Source: Corynebacterium efficiens YS-314 (GTDB lineage Bacteria > Actinomycetota > Actinomycetes > Mycobacteriales > Mycobacteriaceae). From it: a stretch of 64,000 nt of DNA. Of this stretch, positions 36,176 through 44,909 are shown in pieces. The notes under the pieces were generated by a model. The model was not told where the DNA came from, did no database searches, and saw nothing but the letters and a program-made list of their open reading frames with translations. The stretch is taken from contig NC_004369.1 of the NCBI RefSeq assembly GCF_000011305.1, positions 2,356,001 through 2,420,000 of the forward strand, given 5' to 3'. The number at the start of each line of letters is the position of its first letter. Position 1 is the first letter of the stretch. Made by a program: the position numbers and the translations under genes.

Positions 36176-37162
36176 CTACTTGCGCGCCAGCTCCGCGACC
36201 CGGCGCACGGCGAACTCGATGGCGAACTCCGGATCACCACCCTGCCCCTTGACCGCGGCATCGAGCTCCGCCATGAGGATGACCGCCTCGCTGACGGATT
36301 CCCCGGACCAGGTGCGGGCCTGCTTGGCCACCTTCTCCACCACGAACGGTGGCACGCCGAGGACACCGGCCAGCCGCCCCGAATCGATCCGCCCGCGGGT
36401 GGAGTACAGCCGCGCGATCTGTCCCACCTTCATGCTCAGGGCTGCGGACAGGGCCGCCGGTTTCACCCCGAGTTGGAGTGCCCGGCGCGTGCTGGCCACC
36501 GCCTTGGACACCTGTCCGGCACAGGCCAGGTCCGCCACGTCGAAACCGGACACCTCGGCCACGCCCCGGTAGTAGGTCCGGATCTTCTCCACGGTGACGT
36601 TGCCGTCGGTATCGGACACCAGCTGCGCCACCGCGGAGGCGAGTTCACGGAGGTCGGAGCCAACCCCCTCCAGCAGGGAGTGGACCACGTCGGGGGTGAC
36701 CTTCGCCCCGTGGTTGCGGAACTCCTGCATCACCCAGGCGGGCAGTTCGCGGTCTTTGAGTTTCGCCGCCTCGTGCACCACGGCGATCTTCTTCAGTTTG
36801 GGCACCATCTGTTTGGTGCGGCCCCCACCGGAGTGGATGATGATCATGTGGATACCCGGCGCGGGATCGATCGCCGCTTTGAGCACGAGGTTCGCCGGTT
36901 CCTGGCCGGCCTGGTCCATGTGGGTGAGCACCACGACGCGGTCCTCCCCGAACAGCGACGGTGACAGCAGATCCAGGAGCTCCCCCTCGGAGACCTCCCC
37001 GGCGCGCATCACCGTCACCGGCAGGGCCTCCCCCTCCGGGGATGCCTCCCTGATCTGGGCGGTGATGTTCAAGCGTGCGCGTTCGGCCAGGTATTCATCA
37101 TCCCCGATGATGAGATGAACCAGTGGTACAGGTGGGGTCAATGCTGGGGTCACGGGATCCAT
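36176..37162 (-). CDS. holA: DNA polymerase III delta subunit
   Basis: A 328-aa subunit of the clamp loader, which opens the beta clamp. The N-terminal nucleotide-fold segment PLVHLIIGDDEYLAERAR is typical of HolA, and the C-terminal collar domain ends VSEAVILMAELDAAVKGQGGDPEFAIE. The gene follows comEC on the same strand with 17 nt between, the usual actinobacterial arrangement comEA-comEC-holA. The ATG at 37162 matches the family N-terminus; the longer frame to 37519 overlaps comEC. Confidence 0.93.
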   Translation of the reverse strand: MDPVTPALTPPVPLVHLIIGDDEYLAERARLNITAQIREASPEGEALPVTVMRAGEVSEGELLDLLSPSLFGEDRVVVLTHMDQAGQEPANLVLKAAIDPAPGIHMIIIHSGGGRTKQMVPKLKKIAVVHEAAKLKDRELPAWVMQEFRNHGAKVTPDVVHSLLEGVGSDLRELASAVAQLVSDTDGNVTVEKIRTYYRGVAEVSGFDVADLACAGQVSKAVASTRRALQLGVKPAALSAALSMKVGQIARLYSTRGRIDSGRLAGVLGVPPFVVEKVAKQARTWSGESVSEAVILMAELDAAVKGQGGDPEFAIEFAVRRVAELARK

Positions 37163-37179
37163 CGTGCCACACCTGATCG

Positions 37180-38826
37180 TCAGAACCGGCCGTCGGCTGC
37201 GTGCTGGGAACCGTCGGTGTGCAGGGTCACCTCCCCGTCGCGGTTGGGGTACATCACCGGTATCCCCTCCCGGGTCGCGGTGGGCCGGTCCGCGGGTGCC
37301 CCGTCCGGGTCGGTGACGATGATCAACCCCGTCCCCGGGGGCACGGTCCCAGGGAGCTTGTCGACGACCACGTACCCGACGTCTGCCGGGTCCACCCGCG
37401 GTGGCAGGCGGCCACCGTACCAGTGGAACGCCAACAACACGGTGAACAGCACCGCCATCACCCTGGCCAGGCCGCGATGGATACCCACGATGATCCAGCA
37501 GCAGGCGGTGACCACCCACAATGTGCCCAGCAGTCCCTCACCTGTGCCGACGGTAGAGATGGGCAACCCCTGGCAGACGGACCCGACCTGGTGGATCCAC
37601 CAGGTGAACGGTTCGCAGATCCTCAAGGCCAGCACCTCCAGGCCACCGGGGGCCAGGGTGAGGACCACCGCGATCAGCCCCACCACCGTCACCGGGGCGA
37701 CCGCCGGGGCCACCAGCACATTGGCCAGCACCGCCACGAGGGACACCTGACCCGCCATCACCGCGATGACCGGCATGGTCACCACATCGGCGGCCACCGC
37801 CACCGCCACCGCACGCACCAGGATATCCGGCCACCCCGTTCTGGCCAGGACCCGGTAGAGCAGCGGAAAGAGCATGACGATCCCGGCGGTGGCCACCACC
37901 GACAGGATGAATCCGTACTGCACCGCCAGGTCCGGGTCCCACAGCAGCAGACCGATCACCGCCAGACACAGTCCGTGGACCGGTTCCATGCGCCGGGAGT
38001 TCAGCACCGCGAGCAGACCCACCATCCCGGTCACCGCGGCGCGCAGCACGCTGGGTTCGGTGCCCACCAGGGACACGAACACCACCAGTGCGATGGCCGC
38101 ACCCGCCAGTTGGATGCGGGGGCCGATGGTGAGCAACGCCAACACCACCATCACCGAGGTGGTGGTGATGGAGACATTCGACCCGCTCACCGCCGACAGG
38201 TGCGATAATCCGGTGTCGATGTAGATCTGTTCCTCGACTGTGTCCTGCAGGCGGGTGTCCCCCAGCACCATGCCGGGTAGTAATCCCTGGGAGGATGGTC
38301 CGACCGTGGCCAGCACAGATTCCTGGAACGCGTCCCGGACCTGGTTGACCCAGCTGGCGTATCCGGTGGCCTCCTCGACCACCTCCAGCTGATCCGCGGT
38401 GACGAGCACCGTACCCACACCTGGCCGGTCACTGTCCCTGATGTGTCCCTCCACCACCACCTGGGCGGAGTGCGGTACTGCGTGGTCCCCGCGTAGTAGG
38501 ACCGGAATCAGCGCGGGGTAGCCCTCCACCTTCAGCCGGAGGATCGCCAGGTCACTCTCCAGTTGTTTGAACGATCCCACCGTCCCGATCAGTGGGTCGG
38601 GGAAGACAAACCGCTCCGCCTGGCCGACCCGCATCCGGGCCACCAACATGGTCGCCATCCCCACCGCCACCGTGGTCACCGCCTGGCCGGGTTGTCTCAG
38701 CATCACTGCCCCCACGAGCACGGCTGTCACCAGCAGCGTTGCCACCATCAGCCCCCGGGTGAGGATCACAGAGAACACCACCGCCCAGGCCAGCCCCGCT
38801 GCGGGCAACAGGCGCAGTTCCCTCAC
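37180..38826 (-). CDS. comEC: ComEC/Rec2 family membrane protein lacking the beta-lactamase domain
   Basis: A 548-aa polytopic protein. An N-terminal DUF4131/OB-like part is followed by the Competence domain, recognised by LLPGMVLGDTR and the conserved HLSAVSGSNVSI near residue 230, then by eight or more membrane segments. In transforming bacteria ComEC forms the DNA-import channel. The usual C-terminal metallo-beta-lactamase domain with HxHxDH is absent: after the last membrane segment only about 80 residues remain. The GTG start overlaps the comEA stop (GTGA). No competence is established for Corynebacterium as far as I know. Confidence 0.88.
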   Translation of the reverse strand: MRELRLLPAAGLAWAVVFSVILTRGLMVATLLVTAVLVGAVMLRQPGQAVTTVAVGMATMLVARMRVGQAERFVFPDPLIGTVGSFKQLESDLAILRLKVEGYPALIPVLLRGDHAVPHSAQVVVEGHIRDSDRPGVGTVLVTADQLEVVEEATGYASWVNQVRDAFQESVLATVGPSSQGLLPGMVLGDTRLQDTVEEQIYIDTGLSHLSAVSGSNVSITTTSVMVVLALLTIGPRIQLAGAAIALVVFVSLVGTEPSVLRAAVTGMVGLLAVLNSRRMEPVHGLCLAVIGLLLWDPDLAVQYGFILSVVATAGIVMLFPLLYRVLARTGWPDILVRAVAVAVAADVVTMPVIAVMAGQVSLVAVLANVLVAPAVAPVTVVGLIAVVLTLAPGGLEVLALRICEPFTWWIHQVGSVCQGLPISTVGTGEGLLGTLWVVTACCWIIVGIHRGLARVMAVLFTVLLAFHWYGGRLPPRVDPADVGYVVVDKLPGTVPPGTGLIIVTDPDGAPADRPTATREGIPVMYPNRDGEVTLHTDGSQHAADGRF

Positions 38827-39536
38827 AGGGTCACCGCCCCGGAGATCTGGGCGAATTTCGACGGACCGATCCCCTTAACCTCCAGCAGATCATCCACCGC
38901 GGAGAACCCACCGTTGGCCTCCCGGTGCTGGATGATCGCCTGGGCGGTCTTCTCCCCCACCCCGGGCAGCGTCTGCAGCTCCGCGGCGGTGGCGGTGTTC
39001 AGGGAGATCAGACCACCCTCCCCCGTCCCGCCACCGGTGATGCCTGTCATTCCCGGTGTTCCGCCCGGGTCCTGCACCCCGGGACTTCCTGCTGCGGCGG
39101 GTGGTTCCGTCCCCTGCGCCACCACCACGATCTGCACCCCGTCCTCCAGCACCTGCGCCAGGTTGAGGGTGGTCAGTTCCGCATCAGGAAAAGCACCTGC
39201 GGCGGCGAGGGCATCAGCAACCCGGGCACCGGAGGGCAGTGTGACCAGACCCGGGCGGGCGACATGCCCGATCACCGACACCACGATCCCCACATCCGCC
39301 TCGGAGGCCGTGGTGGTGATCGAGGGCTGTGCCAGGGCAGTCACCGTCACCGGGTCGGGGGTGTCATCCTGCAACAGATACACCCCTCCCATCCCGACTG
39401 CGGCGACCGCCGCCACGAGGACGGCATGGCGCAGCGAGATGGTGAATCTGGGGGTGGGATACTCCACGTCCAACAGATCCTCCGTCCCGGTCGGACGGGT
39501 CAGGTCCTTCAACCTGGCTGCGATATCGGGCTTCAT
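38823..39536 (-). CDS. comEA: ComEA-like DNA-binding protein
   Basis: A 237-aa protein with an N-terminal membrane anchor (residues 34-50), an SLBB domain (VVSVIGHVARPGLVTLPSGARVADAL) and a C-terminal double helix-hairpin-helix (LNTATAAELQTLPGVGEKTAQAIIQHR and LLEVKGIGPSKFAQI). The HhH pair binds DNA without sequence preference. A Gly/Pro linker joins the domains. The ATG at 39536 is preferred because the frame upstream crosses DnaA-box-like repeats and reads as junk. It heads the comEA-comEC-holA unit. Confidence 0.9.
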   Translation of the reverse strand: MKPDIAARLKDLTRPTGTEDLLDVEYPTPRFTISLRHAVLVAAVAAVGMGGVYLLQDDTPDPVTVTALAQPSITTTASEADVGIVVSVIGHVARPGLVTLPSGARVADALAAAGAFPDAELTTLNLAQVLEDGVQIVVVAQGTEPPAAAGSPGVQDPGGTPGMTGITGGGTGEGGLISLNTATAAELQTLPGVGEKTAQAIIQHREANGGFSAVDDLLEVKGIGPSKFAQISGAVTL

Positions 39537-39591
39537 AACCGCTGACGATAAAGCGCCGGCTCCCGGTGGCCAAGCCGCAGGGTGCCCCACC

Positions 39592-39630
39592 TGTGGATAA
39601 CACTGACCCTGAACCCCGTGCTGTGGATAA
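39592..39630 (+). promoter_or_regulatory. Pair of DnaA boxes, TGTGGATAA
   Basis: Two perfect copies of TGTGGATAA (complement of TTATCCACA), at 39592-39600 and 39622-39630. They have the same orientation and are 30 bp apart, 56-94 nt upstream of comEA and ahead of the SodC-like gene. Confidence 0.55.
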
Positions 39631-39766
39631 GTCCTGTGGTGTCTTACCTGTCCCTGCGGATATTCGTACACTGGCAGACACCACCCGAGTCATGACGAAG
39701 AGCACCAACAGATCCCCCGGTCACCTTGAGTCGGGAGAACCGGGATCAGACACGAAGGAGCACATC

Positions 39767-40477
39767 ATGAAAACCACACCCCTGTTCACCGGGCCCCTGC
39801 CCCGGGCAGTGATCGCCACCCTGGCAGCCACCGGACTGTTCGCCCTCAGCGCGTGCGCCTCGGAGGAGGACACACAGAACAACGGGACGACCACGGACAC
39901 CACCACCGAGACCGCCCTCGAGACCACCACAGCCACCACCGCCGGAGGGGACACCGGTGCAGATACGGGTGCAGACACCGGGTCGGAACCAGACCTGACC
40001 GCGGCCGTCACCACCGCCGAGGGCGCCGAGGTCGGCACCGCGGAATTCAGGGAGCAGGACGGGGCCGTGAGCATCACCGTCGGATTCAATGACATGGAAC
40101 CCGGTTTCTACGGCCTGCACATCCACCAGATCGGGGTGTGTGAAACCGACAGCGCCGCCCCGGACAACCCGGACAACACCGGTGATTTCCTGTCCGCCGG
40201 AAGCCACCTGGGGGCCGGGGAGTCAGATCACCCGGATCACCCCGGGGATCTCCCGCAGCTGCTGGTGAAGAACGACGGCACTGCCGTCATGACCGTTGAA
40301 ACCGACCGGTTCACCCTGGCCGACCTGGAGGACGATGACGGATCCGCCCTGATGATCCACTCCGATGCGGACAACTTCGCGAACATCCCGGAGCGTTACT
40401 CCCCCGACGGGGCGGATGAGGACACGCTGGGCACCGGTGATGCGGGCAGCCGACTGGCCTGTGGTGTCATCGGTTAA
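39767..40477 (+). CDS. sodC: Cu/Zn superoxide dismutase-like lipoprotein
   Basis: A 236-aa exported lipoprotein, lipobox LFALSAC with Cys30, then a Thr/Asp/Gly-rich linker. The dismutase domain spans residues 90-236. Metal ligands are recognisable: the His pair in GLHIHQ, His in SAGSHLG, HPDHPGD giving two more His and the zinc Asp, and IHSDADNF; the disulfide cysteines are in GVCE and LACG. It should remove superoxide outside the membrane. GAAGGAG precedes the ATG. The stop codon TAA lies within the target duplication of the insertion sequence, so the element sits directly behind an intact gene. Confidence 0.85.
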   Translation: MKTTPLFTGPLPRAVIATLAATGLFALSACASEEDTQNNGTTTDTTTETALETTTATTAGGDTGADTGADTGSEPDLTAAVTTAEGAEVGTAEFREQDGAVSITVGFNDMEPGFYGLHIHQIGVCETDSAAPDNPDNTGDFLSAGSHLGAGESDHPDHPGDLPQLLVKNDGTAVMTVETDRFTLADLEDDDGSALMIHSDADNFANIPERYSPDGADEDTLGTGDAGSRLACGVIG

Positions 40478-40480
40478 ACC
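40471..40480 (+). repeat. Left target-site duplication CGGTTAAACC
   Basis: Identical to 41932-41941 and directly abutting the left inverted repeat. It includes the sodC stop codon. Confidence 0.88.
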
Positions 40481-40515
40481 CAATGCCGTTAAGTTAGTGG
40501 GTGTAGTGTTGTGCT

Positions 40516-41730
40516 ATGCCTCGACATGGACGGACACAACCTGATACTGATCGTCGGTTATCGGATTTAATCTCGGTGGGCCTGCTCACCCGGGTGTTTC
40601 CGGCCGATGTCGTGGACGAGGTCGTCGCGCAGGCCGGTCGTACCCAGCAACGATCCCGCATCCTGCCCTCCCGGGTAATGGTGTATTACACCATCACAAT
40701 GGCTTTGAACTCCGATGGATCCTATGAGGATATCTACGCCGATCTCACCGATGGACTGTCCTGGGCCTGCAGGTGGGAGGAACAGGCAGTACCTGCTCCG
40801 TCACGCTCCGCGATTTTCCAGGCCAGGGTCAGGCTGGGACATGAACCGATGGCAGCGTTGTTTGCCCGTGTTGCCCAACCATTGGCCCGGCCGGGGTGGG
40901 AGGGGGCCTGGCTGGCGGGCAAACGCCTGTTGGCTGTTGATGGCACCACCTTGGATGTCCCGGATACGCCAGCCAATGTCGAGCATTTCGGGCGTCCCGG
41001 CACCGGACGTGGTCAGGCCGGGTACCCGCAGGCCCGTGTCGTGGCGATCGCGGAATGTGGATCACATGCGATCCTGGACGCGGTCATCGGCGGGCTGGGC
41101 ACCGGGGAAACGACCCTGGCTGATGAACTGATCGACCGGCTGGATCCAGGCTCAGTACTGGTCGCTGATCGGGGGTTTTATAGTTTCCACCGGTGGGCTA
41201 CCGCCCAGGACCGTGGTGCGGATCTGGTGTGGCGGATCCGGAACAATGTGAAACCACACCATGTGCGAACCCTGGAGGATGGAACATGGTTGGCCACGAT
41301 TACCCCGAGCAGTGGGCCGGGGTGGCGGCAGGTTGCCCCAAGGATGGTGCGGGTGGTGGACTACCACATCGATACCGGTGACGATGAGGCTGGCATTGTC
41401 GACCAGCAGCATCGGTTGTTGACCACCTTGTTGGATCCTGATGAGGTGTCGGTGGAGGATCTGATCGCGGCGTATCACGCCCGGTGGGAGATCGAGAACA
41501 CTTTCGATGAGTTGAAAACCCATCAGCGTGGACGAGAAAGGGTGTTGCGGTCAAAGTCCCCGGAGTTGGTGCGTCAGGAGATCTGGGGGCATCTGTGCTG
41601 CCACTACGCGATCAGGACACTGATGGCTGATGCGGCCACTGCCAGTGAGCACCCTCCGGTGCGGGTGTCATTTGTTAAGGCCTTGAAGCTTACCCGTCGT
41701 TCGGTGATCCAGGGCTCTTTTCCCCCCTGA
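40516..41730 (+). CDS. IS4-family transposase, stops at a CCC-CCC-TGA junction
   Basis: A 404-aa DDE transposase. The N-terminal IS4 domain covers residues 12-95. The catalytic residues fit: Asp in LLAVDGTTLD, Asp in LVADRGFYSF and Glu in YHARWEIENTFDELK, with the surrounding Y-x2-R-x3-E-x6-K pattern. The frame ends at TTT CCC CCC TGA (41719-41730). In the +1 frame a further 64 codons run to the TAA at 41921-41923 inside the right inverted repeat. They read like the basic C-terminus of this family (NPRVIKRKMSKWPVKR). So either one C was gained in the C6 run, disabling the tail, or +1 frameshifting occurs. No good ribosome site precedes the ATG. Confidence 0.88.
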   Translation: MPRHGRTQPDTDRRLSDLISVGLLTRVFPADVVDEVVAQAGRTQQRSRILPSRVMVYYTITMALNSDGSYEDIYADLTDGLSWACRWEEQAVPAPSRSAIFQARVRLGHEPMAALFARVAQPLARPGWEGAWLAGKRLLAVDGTTLDVPDTPANVEHFGRPGTGRGQAGYPQARVVAIAECGSHAILDAVIGGLGTGETTLADELIDRLDPGSVLVADRGFYSFHRWATAQDRGADLVWRIRNNVKPHHVRTLEDGTWLATITPSSGPGWRQVAPRMVRVVDYHIDTGDDEAGIVDQQHRLLTTLLDPDEVSVEDLIAAYHARWEIENTFDELKTHQRGRERVLRSKSPELVRQEIWGHLCCHYAIRTLMADAATASEHPPVRVSFVKALKLTRRSVIQGSFPP

Positions 41731-41923
41731 CGACCCGCACACCGCCCGAAGTTTATGGGATCGGGCAGTGTCTTGGCTGGCCAGGTACCTCAACCCACCG
41801 CGACGAAGGCGGAAGAATCCGCGGGTGATTAAACGAAAGATGTCGAAATGGCCGGTGAAACGATCCCATCATTGTGGTCGGCCACTCGGCCCAGTGGTCA
41901 CCGTCATCCCACCACTAACTTAA
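41729..41923 (+). pseudogene. C-terminal 64 codons of the transposase in the +1 frame
   Basis: Begins with Asp-Asp-Pro-His, then LWDRAVSWLARYLNPP and an Arg/Lys-rich tail. It lacks its own start and makes sense only as an extension of the upstream frame. Confidence 0.6.
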
Positions 41924-41931
41924 CGGTATTG

Positions 41932-41941
41932 CGGTTAAACC
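41932..41941 (+). repeat. Right target-site duplication CGGTTAAACC
   Basis: Matches 40471-40480 exactly and abuts the right inverted repeat. Confidence 0.88.
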
Positions 41942-41974
41942 CCGTAAACCCCGCGCGCAGTGGGCGACGGGCCC

Positions 41975-42775
41975 TTAACCGTCAGCCCGCTCATCAGCGA
42001 ACACACACGACACCGCGATCGCGCCGGGCCCGGCGTGGACCGCGAGCGTGGGGTCGAGTTCCATCATCATGAAGCTGGACCCCTCCGGGAGGGCGTCGGT
42101 GAGCATGGTCTCCAGTGATTTCGCCGTCTCGCGGGCCTGGTTCTGGGAGATGGCCACAAACACCGGTTCACCATCTGCCCGGTTCTGGGCGAGTTCCACG
42201 AGTTTGGCGAATGCCTTGGACTGGGTGCGGGTCTTGGCCGCAATCTCCAGACGGCCGTTGTTCACCCGCATGATGGGCCGGTTGGCCAGGGCGGTGGACA
42301 TCACGGCGGTGGCAGTGGAGATCCGTCCCGAGCGGCGCAGCTCATCAATGCGGTGCAGGTACACCCAGGTCTCGGAGCGGTGGAGGGTGTCCACGGCGAT
42401 GTCATAGCACTCCTCCAGGGAGGCCCCATCGCGGGCCAGTCTCGCCGCGGCCATGGCGGCGGCCCCCACAGCCATGCCGAGGGAACCGGTATCCACGACC
42501 CGGACGGCACCATCGACGAACACCGCTGACGCGGCCACCGCCGCCGACCAGGTGGAGGACAGTTCCTTGGAGATGTGCAGGGCCAGCACCCCCTGGTCCC
42601 CACCGCGTTCGAGCTGGCGGGCGTAGGCGGCGGCCAGTTCCAGGGAGGACAACCCCGAGGTGGTGCGTTCCTCACCGTTTTGCATCAGGTGCAGGTCGAG
42701 GACGGTGATGTCCAGTTCATCCGCGACCGTGTCCGGCAGACACGCTGATGAATCCGTAATGACGCGAACTGCCAT
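41975..42775 (-). CDS. DegV-family fatty-acid-binding protein
   Basis: A 266-aa soluble protein of the DegV fold. The opening VRVITDSSACLP holds the conserved TDS, and HISKELSSTWSAAVAAS and VVDTGSLGMAVG are also family signatures. In Firmicutes such proteins (FakB) present fatty acids to a kinase; no kinase gene is nearby. The ATG at 42775 is chosen because GAGGGAAG lies nine bases ahead; a TTG at 42784 is less likely. It lies downstream of gpgP on the same strand. Confidence 0.87.
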   Translation of the reverse strand: MAVRVITDSSACLPDTVADELDITVLDLHLMQNGEERTTSGLSSLELAAAYARQLERGGDQGVLALHISKELSSTWSAAVAASAVFVDGAVRVVDTGSLGMAVGAAAMAAARLARDGASLEECYDIAVDTLHRSETWVYLHRIDELRRSGRISTATAVMSTALANRPIMRVNNGRLEIAAKTRTQSKAFAKLVELAQNRADGEPVFVAISQNQARETAKSLETMLTDALPEGSSFMMMELDPTLAVHAGPGAIAVSCVFADERADG

Positions 42776-42830
42776 GGCACTCAACTTCCCTCTTCATTCG
42801 GATTGACCTGCATCCCCCACCCCTGCGTTC

Positions 42831-43544
42831 CTAGGTGGTGGTGACGCCCATATTCCATCCGTCAAGATACCACTGGGCGTTACCCACATTATTACGGTCA
42901 AACACCGGACCCGGGGTCTTCACGGCGGAATTCTTCAGGTCATCCTCCGGGTTCTCACTGCCCGGGTAATAGCGCGGACGGGCGGTCAGCTGCGCCCAGC
43001 AGGTGTTACCCAGGCCGGAGAACATCGGATACTGGTGGAAATCCAGGTCGAGAAGGTTGGAGGTCAATGCGTTGATGGTGCCACCGTGGGCGACGAGCAG
43101 GACGGTGCTGTTGTCCCACTCGGTGAGGTCGACCATGAGCTCGTCGACAAGCTGCCTGGCCCGGCGGGCCACCTCGATGCGGGACTCGCCACCCGGCGGT
43201 GCCCACTGGGGGTCGTGGCGCCATTTCGCACGCGCACCGGGATAGTGGAGATCCACCTCCTGGTGTGTTTTCGCCTGCCACTCACCCAGGTGGGTTTCAC
43301 GCAGGCGACGGTCGGTGGAGACCTCGGCGTCGATAAGCCTGGCCACCGCGAGCGCGGTGTTGTGGGCGCGGGAGAGATCGGAGCTGATCAGGCGGACAAT
43401 CTTCTGCCTGGCGAGGACACGGGCGACATCCTCCGCCTGCCGGCGACCGACCTCGGACAGTTCCGTGTCCAACTGACCCTGCATGCGGGAGGTCGCGTTG
43501 TATTCGGTCTGTCCGTGGCGAAGCAGAATCAGGCGTCGCGTCAT
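42831..43544 (-). CDS. gpgP: Histidine phosphatase, glucosyl-3-phosphoglycerate phosphatase-like
   Basis: A 237-aa phosphatase of the phosphoglycerate-mutase-like superfamily. The catalytic motif LLRHGQTEYN is at residues 7-16; the second His is in LLVAHGGTINAL. The position next to rsfS and nadD matches mycobacterial Rv2419c (GpgP), which dephosphorylates glucosyl-3-phosphoglycerate in methylglucose lipopolysaccharide or glucosylglycerate synthesis. The assignment rests on synteny and family. It follows rsfS on the same strand, 65 nt apart. Two copies of the 11-bp word lie inside (43142, 43328), encoding Leu-Val-Asp and Leu-Ile-Asp. Confidence 0.75.
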   Translation of the reverse strand: MTRRLILLRHGQTEYNATSRMQGQLDTELSEVGRRQAEDVARVLARQKIVRLISSDLSRAHNTALAVARLIDAEVSTDRRLRETHLGEWQAKTHQEVDLHYPGARAKWRHDPQWAPPGGESRIEVARRARQLVDELMVDLTEWDNSTVLLVAHGGTINALTSNLLDLDFHQYPMFSGLGNTCWAQLTARPRYYPGSENPEDDLKNSAVKTPGPVFDRNNVGNAQWYLDGWNMGVTTT

Positions 43545-43609
43545 GATGGTCCTCTCGTACCTGCTGGTGGCCGGGTGTGGGCGTGGTCTGGCAGTCGTCT
43601 GGCGGTGGC

Positions 43610-44083
43610 CTAGTCGTCCTCGAAATCGGGCTCGTACTCTGCCGGGACCGGTGGCAGGTCATCAATGGAATCCACGGTGCGGATATCCGCCTCATCCGAC
43701 CAGGACGCCGGACGCTGCATGGTCTCCAGGCCCTCAACCTCGATGAGCGGGCAATCCCGGTAGAGACGGTCCAGACCATAGAACTCACGCTCGGCGTGAC
43801 GCTGGACGTGGATGATGAGCACACCGTAGTCGAGCAGCACCCAACGGTTCTCACGGTTGCCCTCACGACGCTTCGGCTCGAAACCGGCGTCGGTCATCTC
43901 GGCTTCGATCTCCTCGACGATAGCCGCCACCTGACGCTCCGTATCAGCGGAGGCGAGAACGAACACATCGGTGATCGCGAGCAGGTCGGAGACATCGAGG
44001 ACGGCAATGTCCTCGGCCTTCTTCTCATCGGCTGCCTGGGCCGCGATGGTGGCCAGGCGAATTGACTCATTAGTTGCAGACAC
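43610..44083 (-). CDS. rsfS: Ribosomal silencing factor RsfS
   Basis: A 157-aa protein that binds L14 of the large subunit and blocks subunit joining in starvation. The family core is clear: DISDVFVLAS-type segment LLAITDVFVLASADTERQVAAIVEEIE, then RREGNRENRWVLLDYGVLIIHVQ, and REFYGLDRLYRDCP. The GTG at 44083 follows AAGGAT by six bases and matches the family N-terminus (SATNESIRLA). An acidic tail of 40 residues follows the domain. It is downstream of nadD. Confidence 0.92.
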   Translation of the reverse strand: MSATNESIRLATIAAQAADEKKAEDIAVLDVSDLLAITDVFVLASADTERQVAAIVEEIEAEMTDAGFEPKRREGNRENRWVLLDYGVLIIHVQRHAEREFYGLDRLYRDCPLIEVEGLETMQRPASWSDEADIRTVDSIDDLPPVPAEYEPDFEDD

Positions 44084-44246
44084 AAAAATCCTTAAAACTG
44101 CTGTCGTAGTCCCACCCCGAACAGGGAGAACCGACACTCAGGTATCCTCCCGAGCGTCAACCCCTCCCAGTTTTCCACGAACCGGGCGGTTTCACCTACT
44201 TTGGGGGTTGAGTTGACGGTCGTCCCGCCAGCGTGCTTGTCATGAC

Positions 44247-44257
44247 GCTTGTCGACG
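44247..44257 (-). repeat. GCTTGTCGACG, intergenic copy
   Basis: Lies 24 nt beyond the nadD stop. A partial second copy, GCTTGTCATGACG, overlaps just ahead (44234-44246). Confidence 0.85.
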
Positions 44258-44281
44258 CCCACCCGGGCGCGCGTCCCCAGC

Positions 44282-44908
44282 CTAGCTGCCGGGGTGCGCC
44301 TGGTACATCCCACGCTTGGCTATGTACTGCACCACCCCGTCCGGCACCAGGTACCACACCGGTCGCCCCTCGGCCGCCCGCTGACGACAATCCGTCGAGG
44401 AGATCGCCATGGCCGGAATATCCACCAGTGAGATGCGGTCCTTGTGTACCTCCGGGATGATATCGTCATCCAGTTCATACCCCGGCCGGGTGACACCCAC
44501 GAAATGTGCCAGGCCGAACATGCTCTCCCAGTCCCGCCACGTGACGATCTGCGCCAGCGCATCCGCGCCGGTGATGAAGAACAGATCAGCATCCGGGTAT
44601 TGGCTGCGCATGTCCCTGAGGGTATCCACCGTGTAGGTGCCACCCCCACGGTCGATATCCACACGGGAGACATGGAACCGCGGGTTGGAGGCGGTGGCGA
44701 TCACCGTCATCAGATACCGGTCCTCCGCAGGGCTGACCACCCGGTCGGCCTTCTGCCACGGCTGGCCGGTGGGCACATAGATCACCATGTCCAGGCCGAA
44801 CCGGTTGGCCACCTCCGACCCCGCCACCAGGTGACCATGGTGAATCGGGTCGAAGGTACCACCCATGATGCCGATTTTCCGGCGTGTATTTGCCTCGGGA
44901 GCAGTCAT
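44282..44908 (-). CDS. nadD: Nicotinate-nucleotide adenylyltransferase
   Basis: A 208-aa enzyme making deamido-NAD from nicotinate mononucleotide and ATP. The nucleotidyltransferase motif [12 protein letters not shown] lies near residue 15, and the second signature [20 protein letters not shown] near the end (ISST-x-R). The ATG at 44908 is chosen since the fold begins there; the longer frame to 45067 overlaps the cutinase gene. Only one base separates it from that gene's stop, so the two may be co-transcribed. Confidence 0.95.
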
Positions 44909-44909
44909 A

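Larger units (their letters stand above)
40481..41931 (+). mobile_element. IS4-family insertion sequence, 1451 bp
   Basis: Bounded by 20-bp terminal inverted repeats with one mismatch: CAATGCCGTTAAGTTAGTGG at 40481-40500 and its near complement at 41912-41931. It is flanked by a 10-bp direct repeat, within the 9-13 bp typical of IS4. It contains one transposase gene. The perfect duplication suggests a recent insertion. Confidence 0.92.

Noticed and set aside
36082..36366. N-terminal extension of the ankyrin protein
   Set aside because: It overlaps holA on the same strand, is Arg/Ser-rich and has no ankyrin pattern.
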